Shown here in pieces: positions 1 through 8,072 of a stretch of 29,589 nt of DNA; the stretch's first letter is position 1, and each line of letters begins with the position of its first letter. The notes under the pieces were generated by a model. It had not been told where the DNA came from. It did no database searches and saw only the letters and a list, made by a program, of their open reading frames with translations. Source of the stretch: a virus; the IMG/VR virus record IMGVR_UViG_3300043409_002098, positions 1 through 29,589 of that record. One strand, given 5' to 3'. The position numbers and the translations under genes were made by a program.

Positions 1-654
1 TCATTAGCATTTAGCCGCCTTAACATATTTGAGGAGGGCCATGCAATTCACGCAAAATGGCAAAAATGGATTCAACAAGCTGGCATTCTTGGTGGCACCT
101 GGGAATGTGAGGCGTGCCAAGAACGTTGGGAAGATGTCTCTCCTAAGTGCTGTCCTGTTTGTTCTAGTGATGCCTTTCGTTATCGGGAGGTACCTGTACG
201 TAACGATGCACACCGAATACTCGGTCACGCCGATGGAGAAGTTGTGGATGCGGATGGTAGAGCCCTTATTGAGATAAAGAGCGTGGGGTTAGGAACCGTT
301 AGATGGGACCACCCAACTCTTTTTAATGCCTACTCCAGTGGAGAACTTACCCTTGATGCGCTTTGGAAGAACATTAAGAAGCCATTTGCTTCACATGTTC
401 GACAAGGACATGTTTACATGTACTGCACAGGCCATGACAGCATTGTGTTTATATACGAATGGAAGCCTACACAAGAGGTAAAAGAGTTCACTGTAAACTA
501 CCAAGAAGAAATTATGCAACCAATACTGGATAACTGCAAAACAGTTATGTATCATTTAGAAGAAGACACCCTTCCTGATACACCAGATTGGGCATACAGC
601 AAAACATCTAATGGATGTAAATTCTGTCCATATAAAAAGGAATGCTGGAAATGA
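1..654 (+). CDS. RecB/Cas4-like PD-(D/E)XK nuclease, 5' partial
   Basis: The frame is open from base 1, so the N-terminus lies outside the window; 217 residues are visible. In order they show an EGHAIHAKWQ stretch (31-60) like the His motif of RecB-family nucleases, a four-Cys zinc-ribbon-like insert (CEAC at 106-117, CCPVC at 148-162), GHAD with the Asp at 232, and EIKS at 271-282, which together give the D...ExK metal site. The end, GCKFCPYKKECWK, is the C-x2-C-x5-C triad seen in Fe-S-containing AddB/Cas4-type nucleases; the fourth Cys would be upstream of the edge. The likely role is exonuclease or end-processing in phage recombination. No CRISPR array or cas1 is in view, so Cas4 is only a fold comparison. 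The stop overlaps the next start (ATGA). Confidence 0.82.
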   Translation, partial: SLAFSRLNIFEEGHAIHAKWQKWIQQAGILGGTWECEACQERWEDVSPKCCPVCSSDAFRYREVPVRNDAHRILGHADGEVVDADGRALIEIKSVGLGTVRWDHPTLFNAYSSGELTLDALWKNIKKPFASHVRQGHVYMYCTGHDSIVFIYEWKPTQEVKEFTVNYQEEIMQPILDNCKTVMYHLEEDTLPDTPDWAYSKTSNGCKFCPYKKECWK

Positions 655-1148
655 GAGTAATACCCAAAATTGAAGAAGAAGGGGTAGCACTTACACGGTT
701 TAAAACCAAGTTTACGTTACCCACACGCCCCTCAGATTCCCCACCAGATCTACCTAATGATTTAGATGACATGGATGATCGAGACCTCATGAATGTATAC
801 ACTGAGTTTATGGCATGGGTGTCGTATCTTAAAGGCCAACTAGTTCAATCAGAAATTGATGAAGATCGGGAAGGAAACTTGTGTCGGGTTACAGAGGCCA
901 GAGTTTTAATAGAGCAGTGGGGAGCAGATGCCAAGGGGGATCGCGTAACTATCGCAAAAGCAAAAAGAGATGTAGATCCTCGCGTCCTATCCCAACAAGA
1001 GAAATACCAAGTTTCTAGAGCATACAGAAAACTATTAGAAGCATTGTTTGATTCGTGTGAACGTGGAGCACAGCTTCTTTCACGCGAGCTTAGTCGTAGA
1101 ATTGGTTTACATAGCAAAGAACAACGCACATCAAGATTTGGAGCATAA
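651..1148 (+). CDS. hypothetical protein, nuclease-operon member
   Basis: 165 residues starting at the ATG that overlaps the upstream stop as ATGA. An AAGGA about nine bases ahead favours this start over the in-frame ATG at 642. The N-terminal 45 residues are Pro/Asp-rich and probably disordered. The rest looks fully helical and charged, including DLMNVYTEFMAWVSYLKGQL and a basic C-terminal helix pair. I do not recognise the family. Its place between two nucleases suggests a recombination or replication accessory protein; that is inference from position only. Confidence 0.8.
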   Translation: MRVIPKIEEEGVALTRFKTKFTLPTRPSDSPPDLPNDLDDMDDRDLMNVYTEFMAWVSYLKGQLVQSEIDEDREGNLCRVTEARVLIEQWGADAKGDRVTIAKAKRDVDPRVLSQQEKYQVSRAYRKLLEALFDSCERGAQLLSRELSRRIGLHSKEQRTSRFGA

Positions 1149-1149
1149 T

Positions 1150-1335
1150 ATGCCAACATGGAATGATATTGGAGCTCAGAACGCTAGAGAAGCAAACGAG
1201 CGGATGCGTCAAGATGCAAACGCACGTGCATCAGTTGCCCCTATTAACGAAGTTAATGAAACCCTTAAAGAAATTAAAGCCCTTCTTATAGAAATTAGAA
1301 ATGCCATAAAGGACACCAAAAATGTCAGCGGCTAA
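1150..1335 (+). CDS. small helical hypothetical protein (61 aa)
   Basis: 61 residues beginning MPTWNDIGAQNAREANER, with GGAG about seven bases upstream of the ATG and only one base after the previous stop. The longer in-frame option from 1048 would overlap the upstream gene by 100 bases and is unlikely. The sequence is Asn/Ala/Arg-rich, then an amphipathic helix (ETLKEIKALLIEIRNAIKD) that could form a short coiled coil. No family recognised. It overlaps the resolvase-like gene by 14 bases, so the two are probably translated together. Confidence 0.7.
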   Translation: MPTWNDIGAQNAREANERMRQDANARASVAPINEVNETLKEIKALLIEIRNAIKDTKNVSG

Positions 1336-1684
1336 ACAAAAAGGAACTTCTTTTGAGACTGCTATACGCAGATATCTTAACTTTAAAGGTTTCCCTAAAG
1401 CATCACGTACAGTCTTAAAGGGTGGAGAAGACACCGGGGATATCAATGGTATTCGCAACGAGAGCCAAGAACGTGAGCTAGCTATACAATGTAAAAACCA
1501 ACGTAAGCTAAGTTTAAGTGGTTGGTTAGATGCTACAGTAGAGCAAGCAAATAGGTTAGGAAAGTCAATGCCTGCCTTAGTTGTTAAACGTGCTGGTAAG
1601 GGTGAAAAAGCCTTAGGTGATACTTATGTTGTGATGAGATTGGATGACTTCGTTACACTGCTACAAGAGGGTGGTTACTCGTAA
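1322..1684 (+). CDS. Holliday-junction-resolvase-like PD-(D/E)XK nuclease
   Basis: 120 residues. The archaeal-Hjc/phage-resolvase pattern is visible: KGTSFETAIRRYL with Glu12 in the first helix, GGEDTGDING with Asp40, and LAIQCKNQ giving Q56-x-K58, the Q-for-E variant found in several PD-(D/E)XK families. A C-terminal strand-helix (DTYVVMRLDDFVTLLQ) completes the fold. It would resolve branched DNA made during phage recombination or before packaging. AAAGG lies nine bases before the ATG. With the nuclease at the window edge it forms a recombination cassette. Other small nucleases of this fold, such as VRR-NUC or restriction-like enzymes, cannot be excluded. Confidence 0.75.
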   Translation: MSAAKQKGTSFETAIRRYLNFKGFPKASRTVLKGGEDTGDINGIRNESQERELAIQCKNQRKLSLSGWLDATVEQANRLGKSMPALVVKRAGKGEKALGDTYVVMRLDDFVTLLQEGGYS

Positions 1685-1686
1685 AA

Positions 1687-1712
1687 TTAAAGGGTTGATA
1701 ATAACCTTTTAA
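1687..1712 (+). terminator. possible weak terminator or attenuator hairpin
   Basis: TTAAAGGGTT (1687-1696), a six-base loop, then AACCTTTTAA (1703-1712) pair over ten positions with one G-U. The hairpin starts just after the resolvase stop and ends 16 bases before the next ATG. No long T run follows, so it may be a processing or attenuation site rather than a full terminator. Confidence 0.4.
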
Positions 1713-1728
1713 CCATATGGAGTAACCC

Positions 1729-2010
1729 ATGACACAAGATAATGTAGATGACATTGTAAAAGTATCCGGTAGTAGCAATCCACAGAGTGTTGGATCTATT
1801 GTGGCTCGAGCAGTAATTGCCGGCCAGAACCCAAAGATGCGAGCTATTGGTGCGAGTGCTGTAAACCAAGCAGTAAAAGCATGCGCTATTGCACGAGGTT
1901 TTGTTGCACCAAGGGGTGTTGACTTATGCTTTGTTATTGGGTTTGATGACATTGTAGGCGACAATGGAGAGACCATCTCAGCTATCGCATTTCGCCCTGT
2001 CGCACGATAA
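1729..2010 (+). CDS. spoVS-like: stage V sporulation protein S (SpoVS) family protein
   Basis: 93 residues, close to the family's usual length of about 86-90. The diagnostic SpoVS core is clear: VKVSGSSNPQSVGSIVARAV, then AIGASAVNQAVKACAIARGF and VAPRGVDLCFVIGF. SpoVS is an Alba-like small protein needed for spore coat and septation steps in Bacillus and is also found in non-sporulating bacteria; its biochemical role is unresolved, with nucleic-acid binding often suggested. GGAG sits six bases before the ATG. It stands alone between a hairpin and the long low-complexity gene. In a phage it may bind nucleic acid or influence host development; that is inference. Confidence 0.93.
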   Translation: MTQDNVDDIVKVSGSSNPQSVGSIVARAVIAGQNPKMRAIGASAVNQAVKACAIARGFVAPRGVDLCFVIGFDDIVGDNGETISAIAFRPVAR

Positions 2011-2073
2011 TAACCCCATATAAAGTGGTATTATTGTTTATCTTGTCTTTCACTATCTAGGAGACCAACTATT

Positions 2074-5000
2074 ATGGCAGCAAAGAAAAAAGACGCATCT
2101 GACAAAGATCCGGCACCTAAGAAGCCAAAAACATCCAAGACAAAGCCAATTGGTGCCGGAGTAGCTCCTGAAGTAAAAGACACGGCCAACAGTGCCCGTG
2201 CAACCATGCGCGCTCTGGCTAAGTCCAAAAAAGAAGATGAGAAAAAAGCTTTAGCAGGTGGTGCTAGCGCAGAAACTGCAGCTGCAGCAGCTGAAATTGC
2301 AAGATTAGCAAATATCGAAGCACTTAAAGTTACAAAACCTCATGTAGCAGAACTTGATGAGGAAGACTCAATACTACAAGAAATTGCTGATAAAAAAACA
2401 GGTGCCGTTCTTACGGACGAACAAAGAGAAAAAGCTAGGAATAAGTTTTTAAAAACTGGTAGCTTAAGTACCAGGGGTGGTAGAAAAGCTTTCAAAGCAC
2501 TAGCCCCTGACAAAAAAGAAAAAATACGTAAAGCACGTGAACGTACCAGGGAAATTGCCGAAAGTGTAAAACCTGCACGTAGTGGGTCAGCAAGACGTAA
2601 TGTAGAAGAATCTACTAGTAGTGTACTTTCTAATGATGATGATACTTCAATTCTTGTTACTGGTGAAGAGGCTCGCCGCCGAGCAGTTGCTCAAGAACGA
2701 GCCAAAATTGCAAATAATGCCAACAATAGAGCCGTTAGACAAGTACCTGCGGTAAGTGTAAACGTTCCTCCAGCAGTTCCAGTTGAACCAGTAGCAACTA
2801 CGGCAGTTAACCACTTAACTGGAGAAACTGTTACAGTACCACCACAAATTGTTGAAGCTAAAAGAAAAACAAGAAGAGAAAAAGCGGCTGAACGTGCAGC
2901 AAATACTCTTCCAGGAAAAGAACTAGCTCCAGCATCTGCTGATGCAAACCAAGAAGGTTATGCACTTAACGATGAGTTCAGTGATATGGCTGGAAATGTA
3001 GCCACTGCAGACACAGCTTCATTAAACTTTAACCGTTCCGGTGGTGTTAAAGAAACAACACTTCCATCGCATGCTGCTCTAAAGGCAGCAGGTATCACAC
3101 TTAGTTCTGATGCATTACAAAAGTTAATATATGGTGATGTTGGTCCTACAGCTACTAAAGCAGAGTTGGGTCAATCACAGAACTTTTGGTCAAGGTACCC
3201 AATTGAATCATTTTTTCATCCAGATGCCGGCAATGTGGATGCTTTAAAACTAGCTCATGAACAGCCTCATTTGTTAAAGCCAAAAAATAGAGAAGCCGCT
3301 ATTAGCGCAGGAATTAGCCCTGAATTGCATGAAGAACTTTCCGCAATGACCCCAGCTCAAAGACATGAAAGATACGAAAGTGCACAAGCAAATGCCCCAG
3401 ACAAAAATGCCTATGATCAATTTATAGGTACTGTAGCAGCAGCTTACGATAGGGGCCGTAAAGGAACAGTAGGCGGCTCAGTACAAAGTTTGCCGGTAGT
3501 TAATAATGAAGACTCTGATGGTGATATTCCGTCTGAGATTCCTTTGAATCCTTTAAGTCATGAAGAAGCTACAAAGTATGCCTATAGACAAGGAATTGCT
3601 AAAATTAAGCATTTCCAATCCCTTGGAAACAGAGGCTACCAAACTGCTTCAGAGGCTTTAAAGAACTTAAGATCATCTGAAGGTGGAGTTCAAAGAAGCA
3701 CTAAAATTGGATCTGAGCTTGAGGAAGATGCATCAAACCTTGACGTTGATGACGTACTTCCAAAAACATACGACATGGTTGATCCTCGACAATTTGAGGG
3801 TATGAATTCAAGGGACATTGCAGATCTAATCAGCGGTGGTGGTGACCTTGCTACTGCTCCTGCCCCTCTTAACACTGTTTTAAGTAATCAATTGTTTAGA
3901 AAAGGTTCTAGAGCAACTTCTGATACAGATGATCGCCCTGTACATGTTAAAGGCTCAGTTAAAGAGGGAAGATCAATTCTTTCTGCTTCAATGTCCCCAA
4001 GAATTCAACAACAGCTAAGAGACAACCCCAATAAAGCTCAAAGACATTTAACTAGTATTGCTAGAGATGCAATTTCACAAGGATCAATTGTTCCGCATGA
4101 TCCGGTAACCATGAAAGCATATGGGGAGACTGTTCAAGGAACACACTATATTGAAGATCCTGAAACTGGTAAATTAGTAAAAACTACTGCACTTGCTGGA
4201 ATGGGTGTTAATGCTCTAGGAACACTTGGTTCGGTAGATTACCTTACCGAAAATCACCCAGACTACAACCCAGAACGAGATGCAGAAAACCTTGGTTCTC
4301 ATGTTATAAAACTTGATCCTGAAAAAGCATATATAGCACAAGGAAAATCTGAAAAAGGTGATTCTCTCATATCTCTGCACAGAAGAGTAACAACTTCCCC
4401 AGAATCACACGCAAAGGATGTAACAAAAGAAAGAAATACTCGTGCAGCAATGCAGGGTACACTACATTTTATGGGTGCAATGTTTGGCACTGGCGCTCCA
4501 AAATTAGATTTTGGAGATGGACAAGTTGGAAAACCTACATTTGCAGGAACTAACGAAGATGTTCATGAAGATGTGGTGCGTGGTTGGCAACAAGAAACAC
4601 CACTTAGACTTCCTTACGACAGTGGTAGAAAAGAACTAAAAATACCTAATGAGTACGAAAGATTCACTGATCAACAAACGGCAACACACATAGGACGACT
4701 ATTGGGTGTTGAAGATGCACTTCCAACTACAAGGTCAGTTACTATTAATGGTGTAACTCATAACATTAGAGTTCCAGCAAAACCAGGTAGAGCTAATCAA
4801 ATTATTGCAGAAAACAGAAATATTGATGTTACTGCTTCAGCACAAGCTGCTGCTGCAAAAAGAGAAGAAACTGGCGACAGCACTATTAAAGATGAACCAG
4901 TAACAGATATGTCAATGGATAAAGCAAGAGAACAAGCTTGGTCTGAAGTACATAAACGCACTGACGACTCAAACGCTCGCCGCCGAGCAGAAGATGTAGA

Positions 5001-6171
5001 TTTTGATTCAGATTTGGCTGCTTACACAGCTTTACAAGATCCGTATAATAAAGATAACCCTGGTGTAGTTGCCAGAGAAGCACTTCAACAAAAAGCAAGT
5101 AAAATTTCTGGGTTATCAAAAACTATTGCTGATAGAGCCATTGAACGCATTAGAGGCGGTGCAACCCCTGAACAAGCAGACCAACATATTGACCTTCTTC
5201 TTTCAAAAGAACATGCGCTTAATGAACGTTCTGAAGGACTAACCTCAGAACACTCTACTGTTATTAAAAGCCTAGTTGGACAGCACTTGTCAAGTTTACT
5301 TGCTGATGAAGACGTCAAAGCAGGTAAAATTGATCCAGAAGGAAAACCACTCCTTCACGCTAATGGCAACCCAATGAAGTACAAATCAACTGACTATGTT
5401 TCACATATTACCGGAGCGCAAAAAGCAGCAGCATCTGGACCACGTGTTGCACGAGAACAAGAAAGAGGCACTGTGGGTGCCGAAGCAATGAAAGGTGTAG
5501 CCGCAGCATTGGGCGCAGCTTTTGGTGGAAAACCAACAGAAATTAATCCAACACCAAAACAAGCTAACCTCATAATGAATAATGGTGATTTAGAAGTTGA
5601 AGGGTTAAATAAAGCACTACCAGAAATTAAAAGAATTGAAGGCGTTAAAGCCCCAGTTTCGGATACTCCTGCTCTGCAAAAAGAACTAGTAAACTACCTA
5701 AGAACAACCCTTCCAAGGAAAGATCCGTTACACGCTAATACTAGAGGTACAACTGCTGACAAAATATATGGTAATGACTTACCGGTAGCTCAACGTATTT
5801 CATTTGCACAGTTCCGTAAGCCTCTCATTGAAAGAAGAGATGCTGCTGCTATTGACGCCAGAGTAAAAGAAGGACAAGAAGAACGACCCACTCTTGCTCC
5901 TGTTCCTAACCCAAATCCTGGTAGACCCCTCAGAGAAGGATCTTCAGAAATAGCGGAAGAAGCGGCTCCTAAAGTTATGCAAGGTGTTGTAAATGCTATG
6001 GGAGCAATCCTTGGAACCGGAGCTCCTCAACTAGATTTTAATGCAAAACCGGGCGATACACTTCCACGTGCACCTTTTTCAACAAAGCAGGCCCAGCCTC
6101 TTGAAAGACAAAAAGGTGCTATTAAAAACGTTAAATCACAACTGCTACAATCTGGTCAATTTGACAAATAA
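2074..6171 (+). CDS. giant low-complexity Lys/Ala-rich protein with three hydrophobic repeats
   Basis: 1365 residues, by far the longest gene here, with AGGAG ten bases before the ATG. The first 60 residues are Lys/Pro/Ala-rich like histone tails, and the next 240 are charged, helical and probably disordered. Three related hydrophobic Gly/Ala/Met modules begin at Met793 (MQGTLHFMGAMFGTGAP), Met1139 (MKGVAAALGAAFGG) and Met1302 (MQGVVNAMGAILGTGAP); the first and third continue into a matching [K/Q]LDF tail. An ARRRA patch recurs near residues 200 and 970. There is no enzymatic motif and no tape-measure-like long hydrophobic zone. Because it heads a run of small Gly/Pro-rich genes, I infer a virion-internal, scaffold or ejected protein. 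Function unknown. Confidence 0.9.
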   Translation: MAAKKKDASDKDPAPKKPKTSKTKPIGAGVAPEVKDTANSARATMRALAKSKKEDEKKALAGGASAETAAAAAEIARLANIEALKVTKPHVAELDEEDSILQEIADKKTGAVLTDEQREKARNKFLKTGSLSTRGGRKAFKALAPDKKEKIRKARERTREIAESVKPARSGSARRNVEESTSSVLSNDDDTSILVTGEEARRRAVAQERAKIANNANNRAVRQVPAVSVNVPPAVPVEPVATTAVNHLTGETVTVPPQIVEAKRKTRREKAAERAANTLPGKELAPASADANQEGYALNDEFSDMAGNVATADTASLNFNRSGGVKETTLPSHAALKAAGITLSSDALQKLIYGDVGPTATKAELGQSQNFWSRYPIESFFHPDAGNVDALKLAHEQPHLLKPKNREAAISAGISPELHEELSAMTPAQRHERYESAQANAPDKNAYDQFIGTVAAAYDRGRKGTVGGSVQSLPVVNNEDSDGDIPSEIPLNPLSHEEATKYAYRQGIAKIKHFQSLGNRGYQTASEALKNLRSSEGGVQRSTKIGSELEEDASNLDVDDVLPKTYDMVDPRQFEGMNSRDIADLISGGGDLATAPAPLNTVLSNQLFRKGSRATSDTDDRPVHVKGSVKEGRSILSASMSPRIQQQLRDNPNKAQRHLTSIARDAISQGSIVPHDPVTMKAYGETVQGTHYIEDPETGKLVKTTALAGMGVNALGTLGSVDYLTENHPDYNPERDAENLGSHVIKLDPEKAYIAQGKSEKGDSLISLHRRVTTSPESHAKDVTKERNTRAAMQGTLHFMGAMFGTGAPKLDFGDGQVGKPTFAGTNEDVHEDVVRGWQQETPLRLPYDSGRKELKIPNEYERFTDQQTATHIGRLLGVEDALPTTRSVTINGVTHNIRVPAKPGRANQIIAENRNIDVTASAQAAAAKREETGDSTIKDEPVTDMSMDKAREQAWSEVHKRTDDSNARRRAEDVDFDSDLAAYTALQDPYNKDNPGVVAREALQQKASKISGLSKTIADRAIERIRGGATPEQADQHIDLLLSKEHALNERSEGLTSEHSTVIKSLVGQHLSSLLADEDVKAGKIDPEGKPLLHANGNPMKYKSTDYVSHITGAQKAAASGPRVAREQERGTVGAEAMKGVAAALGAAFGGKPTEINPTPKQANLIMNNGDLEVEGLNKALPEIKRIEGVKAPVSDTPALQKELVNYLRTTLPRKDPLHANTRGTTADKIYGNDLPVAQRISFAQFRKPLIERRDAAAIDARVKEGQEERPTLAPVPNPNPGRPLREGSSEIAEEAAPKVMQGVVNAMGAILGTGAPQLDFNAKPGDTLPRAPFSTKQAQPLERQKGAIKNVKSQLLQSGQFDK

Positions 6172-6188
6172 AGGTATACTATTTAATT
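6161..6188 (+). promoter_or_regulatory. candidate sigma70-type promoter at end of giant gene
   Basis: A perfect TTGACA (6161-6166) is followed, after 16 bases, by TTTAAT (6183-6188). A TATACT at 6175-6180 is too close to pair with the same -35. Transcription would start inside the 53-residue ORF and could serve the gene beginning at 6319. It may be fortuitous because the -35 falls in coding sequence. Confidence 0.28.
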
Positions 6189-6350
6189 ATGCGTAAATAT
6201 AACAATGATGATTGGCGCAAGCTAGCTAATTCACCACACTTAGATGATGAGTTTGATGATATCTATGAAGAACAAGACAAGATAGAACGCAAACAGAAAC
6301 GTAAAGAAAAGGACCGTAATGGCTTCAAAGAAGACTTCTTCAACTTCTAA
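6189..6350 (+). CDS. small acidic/basic hypothetical protein (53 aa)
   Basis: 53 residues beginning MRKYNNDDWRKLANSPHLD, highly charged, with alternating Asp/Glu and Lys/Arg blocks and an aromatic end (FKEDFFNF). It starts 17 bases after the giant gene; the nearest purine-rich site (AAAGG at 6170-6174) is rather far from the ATG, so the start is less certain. Its last 32 bases overlap the next ORF in another frame. No family recognised. Confidence 0.6.
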   Translation: MRKYNNDDWRKLANSPHLDDEFDDIYEEQDKIERKQKRKEKDRNGFKEDFFNF

Positions 6351-6468
6351 GAAAAAGATTAATAACAAAGTAGTTAAGAAGGTTGTTCCACGCCCAAAGC
6401 CAATATCTAATGTTGGTGGAGGACAAGGTGGAATTCTTGGAGCGTTTGGTGGCGTAAATGGCCGATAA
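6319..6468 (+). CDS. small basic Gly-tailed protein (49 aa)
   Basis: 49 residues with AAGGA five bases before the ATG. The N-terminal half is strongly basic (MASKKTSSTSKKKINNKVVK) and the C-terminal half is Gly-rich (GGGQGGILGAFGGVNG). The Gly/Leu/Ala/Phe part resembles the hydrophobic modules of the 1365-residue protein just upstream. It overlaps the previous ORF by 32 bases and the next by 11. It is a plausible small DNA- or virion-binding peptide, but no family is recognised. Confidence 0.65.
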   Translation: MASKKTSSTSKKKINNKVVKKVVPRPKPISNVGGGQGGILGAFGGVNGR

Positions 6469-6964
6469 AGGTCCAAACCAACAGACGTTTACTAACTGGG
6501 GTGGAGGGTATGATCCTTATACCCCAGAGAGCCAACCACTGTTAGGTCCCACACCTACCTTTCGTAATGCTAAAGACGCACAACTTTCAGCATGGGGCGG
6601 TTCCCCTGACACCCAGTACCCAGATGGTTACTTGGGCACTATGTCATCTAACCGAAGGCAAGATAAGATTTTAAATGCTGTACAACGTACTAATACACGA
6701 CCTTATACCCGAGGTGTACACAAGGGTGAGCGTATCAATGCCGGTGATTATCTTTGGCCAGATGAGTTTAACTTACAGACAGGCTTGGTGCTTCAGTCAC
6801 AGGGCCTCAAATTTGCCCCTCCAGGGGCCGAACCGGTAAGATTAACTAATGATGGCAAAGCTGGTCCTAGAGGCATCCCTAGGGGCTTAGACCGCCCTCA
6901 GGAAGAAGTCATTGATATGCAACGAAGAAGTCTATTAAAGTCTCTAGCTCCACCGTGGAGATGA
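6458..6964 (+). CDS. hypothetical phage protein (168 aa), Gly/Pro/Trp-rich
   Basis: 168 residues rich in Gly, Pro, Asn and Tyr, with motifs such as FTNWGGGYDPYTPE and GDYLWPDEFNLQTGL. No membrane segment, signal peptide or catalytic motif. It overlaps the preceding small gene by 11 bases, implying coupled translation. Composition and location in the Gly/Pro-rich cluster suggest a virion-associated or assembly protein; this is inference. Confidence 0.82.
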   Translation: MADKGPNQQTFTNWGGGYDPYTPESQPLLGPTPTFRNAKDAQLSAWGGSPDTQYPDGYLGTMSSNRRQDKILNAVQRTNTRPYTRGVHKGERINAGDYLWPDEFNLQTGLVLQSQGLKFAPPGAEPVRLTNDGKAGPRGIPRGLDRPQEEVIDMQRRSLLKSLAPPWR

Positions 6965-6994
6965 TAAACTAGTAGAGAAACAAAGGAGAATATA

Positions 6995-7126
6995 ATGTTG
7001 TTGCAGAATTTTGTATCTATTGCACAAGCTTGGCATAAAGTTTACGTTGAAAAATTGAGTACTGAAGAACTTGAAAAAGAAGTTGAGCGCTTAAAAGCGC
7101 TTAATTCCAATACACCTGAGGAGTAA
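6995..7126 (+). CDS. small helical protein (43 aa)
   Basis: 43 residues (MLLQNFVSIAQAWHKVYVEK followed by a Leu-zipper-like acidic helix ELEKEVERLKAL). A strong AAAGGAGAA site lies just ahead of the ATG and the gene ends three bases before the next start, so despite its size it fits as a real gene. The heptad spacing of Leu/Val suggests a short coiled coil for dimerisation. No family recognised. Confidence 0.7.
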   Translation: MLLQNFVSIAQAWHKVYVEKLSTEELEKEVERLKALNSNTPEE

Positions 7127-7129
7127 CTT

Positions 7130-7567
7130 ATGGGAATTAAAGACACTATGCGAGGCGGAGCCGGTGGCACACATGCTGCTACGGGACGTCAGGATTTTCC
7201 ACATCCCCCAAAGCTTGCACCATCAGGTGATATGGGTACTCCAGAACTTAGCAGTCTTGTAAAAGCTGCCAATCCTACCCCTGCAGGAGGTTCAGCTCCT
7301 GAGGGCACATCTAAAGTTTACCAATCTCCTTCTAGTCAGCGTGGGTACGGTCAAGCAGCATATGCTGTTCCTAATGAAGATATGGGTGCAGCTAAGCAAG
7401 TATATAAAGACTACAGAACAGGTGGTAACGCCTCAGGAAAAAATGCTGAAGGTCAAACTATGAGCAGACAAAATGCTCGTGACCAAGCTATGAGCGGATC
7501 AAAAGGTACCATGATTCAAGATGCTTATGGTAAGCCAACTACTAACGACCTTGGCGTCAGCTACTAA
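7130..7567 (+). CDS. hypothetical protein, Gly/Ser/Asn-rich (145 aa)
   Basis: 145 residues with GAGGAG six bases before the ATG. Low-complexity Gly/Ala/Ser/Pro sequence with an imperfect internal duplication (GQTMSRQNARDQAMSGSKG). No membrane, metal-binding or catalytic signature. Part of the small-protein run between the giant gene and the 632-residue repeat protein. Confidence 0.8.
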   Translation: MGIKDTMRGGAGGTHAATGRQDFPHPPKLAPSGDMGTPELSSLVKAANPTPAGGSAPEGTSKVYQSPSSQRGYGQAAYAVPNEDMGAAKQVYKDYRTGGNASGKNAEGQTMSRQNARDQAMSGSKGTMIQDAYGKPTTNDLGVSY

Positions 7568-7571
7568 TAAA

Positions 7572-7778
7572 ATGGCAATTGTTGGGACCACCAGAGGTGG
7601 AGCAGACGCAGGTCGTGGGGACAACCCCCATGCTCGTCCACGTCTCAAAGTTACCCCTGCTGATGAAATCAGTGATGACTTCAAAGCAGTAGGTGAAGCA
7701 ATCAAAGGTGTTGTTCACAGTAAGTTTGGTAATCAACCCACTCAACGACCAGTTCTTAAGACACAGACGGAGGAATAA
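7572..7778 (+). CDS. small hypothetical protein (68 aa)
   Basis: 68 residues beginning MAIVGTTRGGADAGRGDNPH. The start at 7572 leaves four bases after the upstream stop; the alternative ATG at 7521 would overlap the upstream gene by 47 bases. No clear ribosome site precedes it, so coupling to the upstream gene is likely. The middle (DEISDDFKAVGEAIKGVVHS) looks helical. No family recognised. Confidence 0.7.
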   Translation: MAIVGTTRGGADAGRGDNPHARPRLKVTPADEISDDFKAVGEAIKGVVHSKFGNQPTQRPVLKTQTEE

Positions 7779-8071
7779 TGGCACGTCCATGGCAATCACG
7801 CCAAGAGTTTCTTACTGATCAGGCCTTACAGGCCGCCATTAGTGACCCCGAAACTATACGTGCAATTCGCCCCACTGTTCCTCAACAGCTTTTTCCACAG
7901 ACCCGTGGGTTTATTAAGCATTCACCTACTCTTATGGATATCTTTGGTATGAGCCGTTACGGAGTACAGAATCGTTCATGGATTTCAGGTATGCCAGTTA
8001 TGCCTGAAATGAACACTGGAGAGTTTGAAGGTACTGGAAGGTACTCAATGAACTCGTTAGGAAACGTGTAA
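7778..8071 (+). CDS. hypothetical protein (97 aa)
   Basis: 97 residues starting at an ATG that overlaps the previous stop by one base (TAATG), with GGAGGA three bases ahead. Sequence such as FLTDQALQAAISDPETIRAI followed by a Met/Gly/Pro/Asn-rich tail. No recognisable domain. The tight coupling on both sides marks it as part of the same transcription unit as the Gly/Pro-rich proteins. Confidence 0.8.
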   Translation: MARPWQSRQEFLTDQALQAAISDPETIRAIRPTVPQQLFPQTRGFIKHSPTLMDIFGMSRYGVQNRSWISGMPVMPEMNTGEFEGTGRYSMNSLGNV

Positions 8072-8072
8072 C

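Noticed and set aside
4-277. Two short ORFs overlapping the first nuclease in other frames
   Set aside because: The nuclease frame carries motifs across the entire stretch, and neither short ORF has a ribosome site or family resemblance.
1-654. CRISPR-associated Cas4
   Set aside because: Only the fold agrees; there is no repeat-spacer array, no cas1/cas2, and the neighbours are phage recombination genes.
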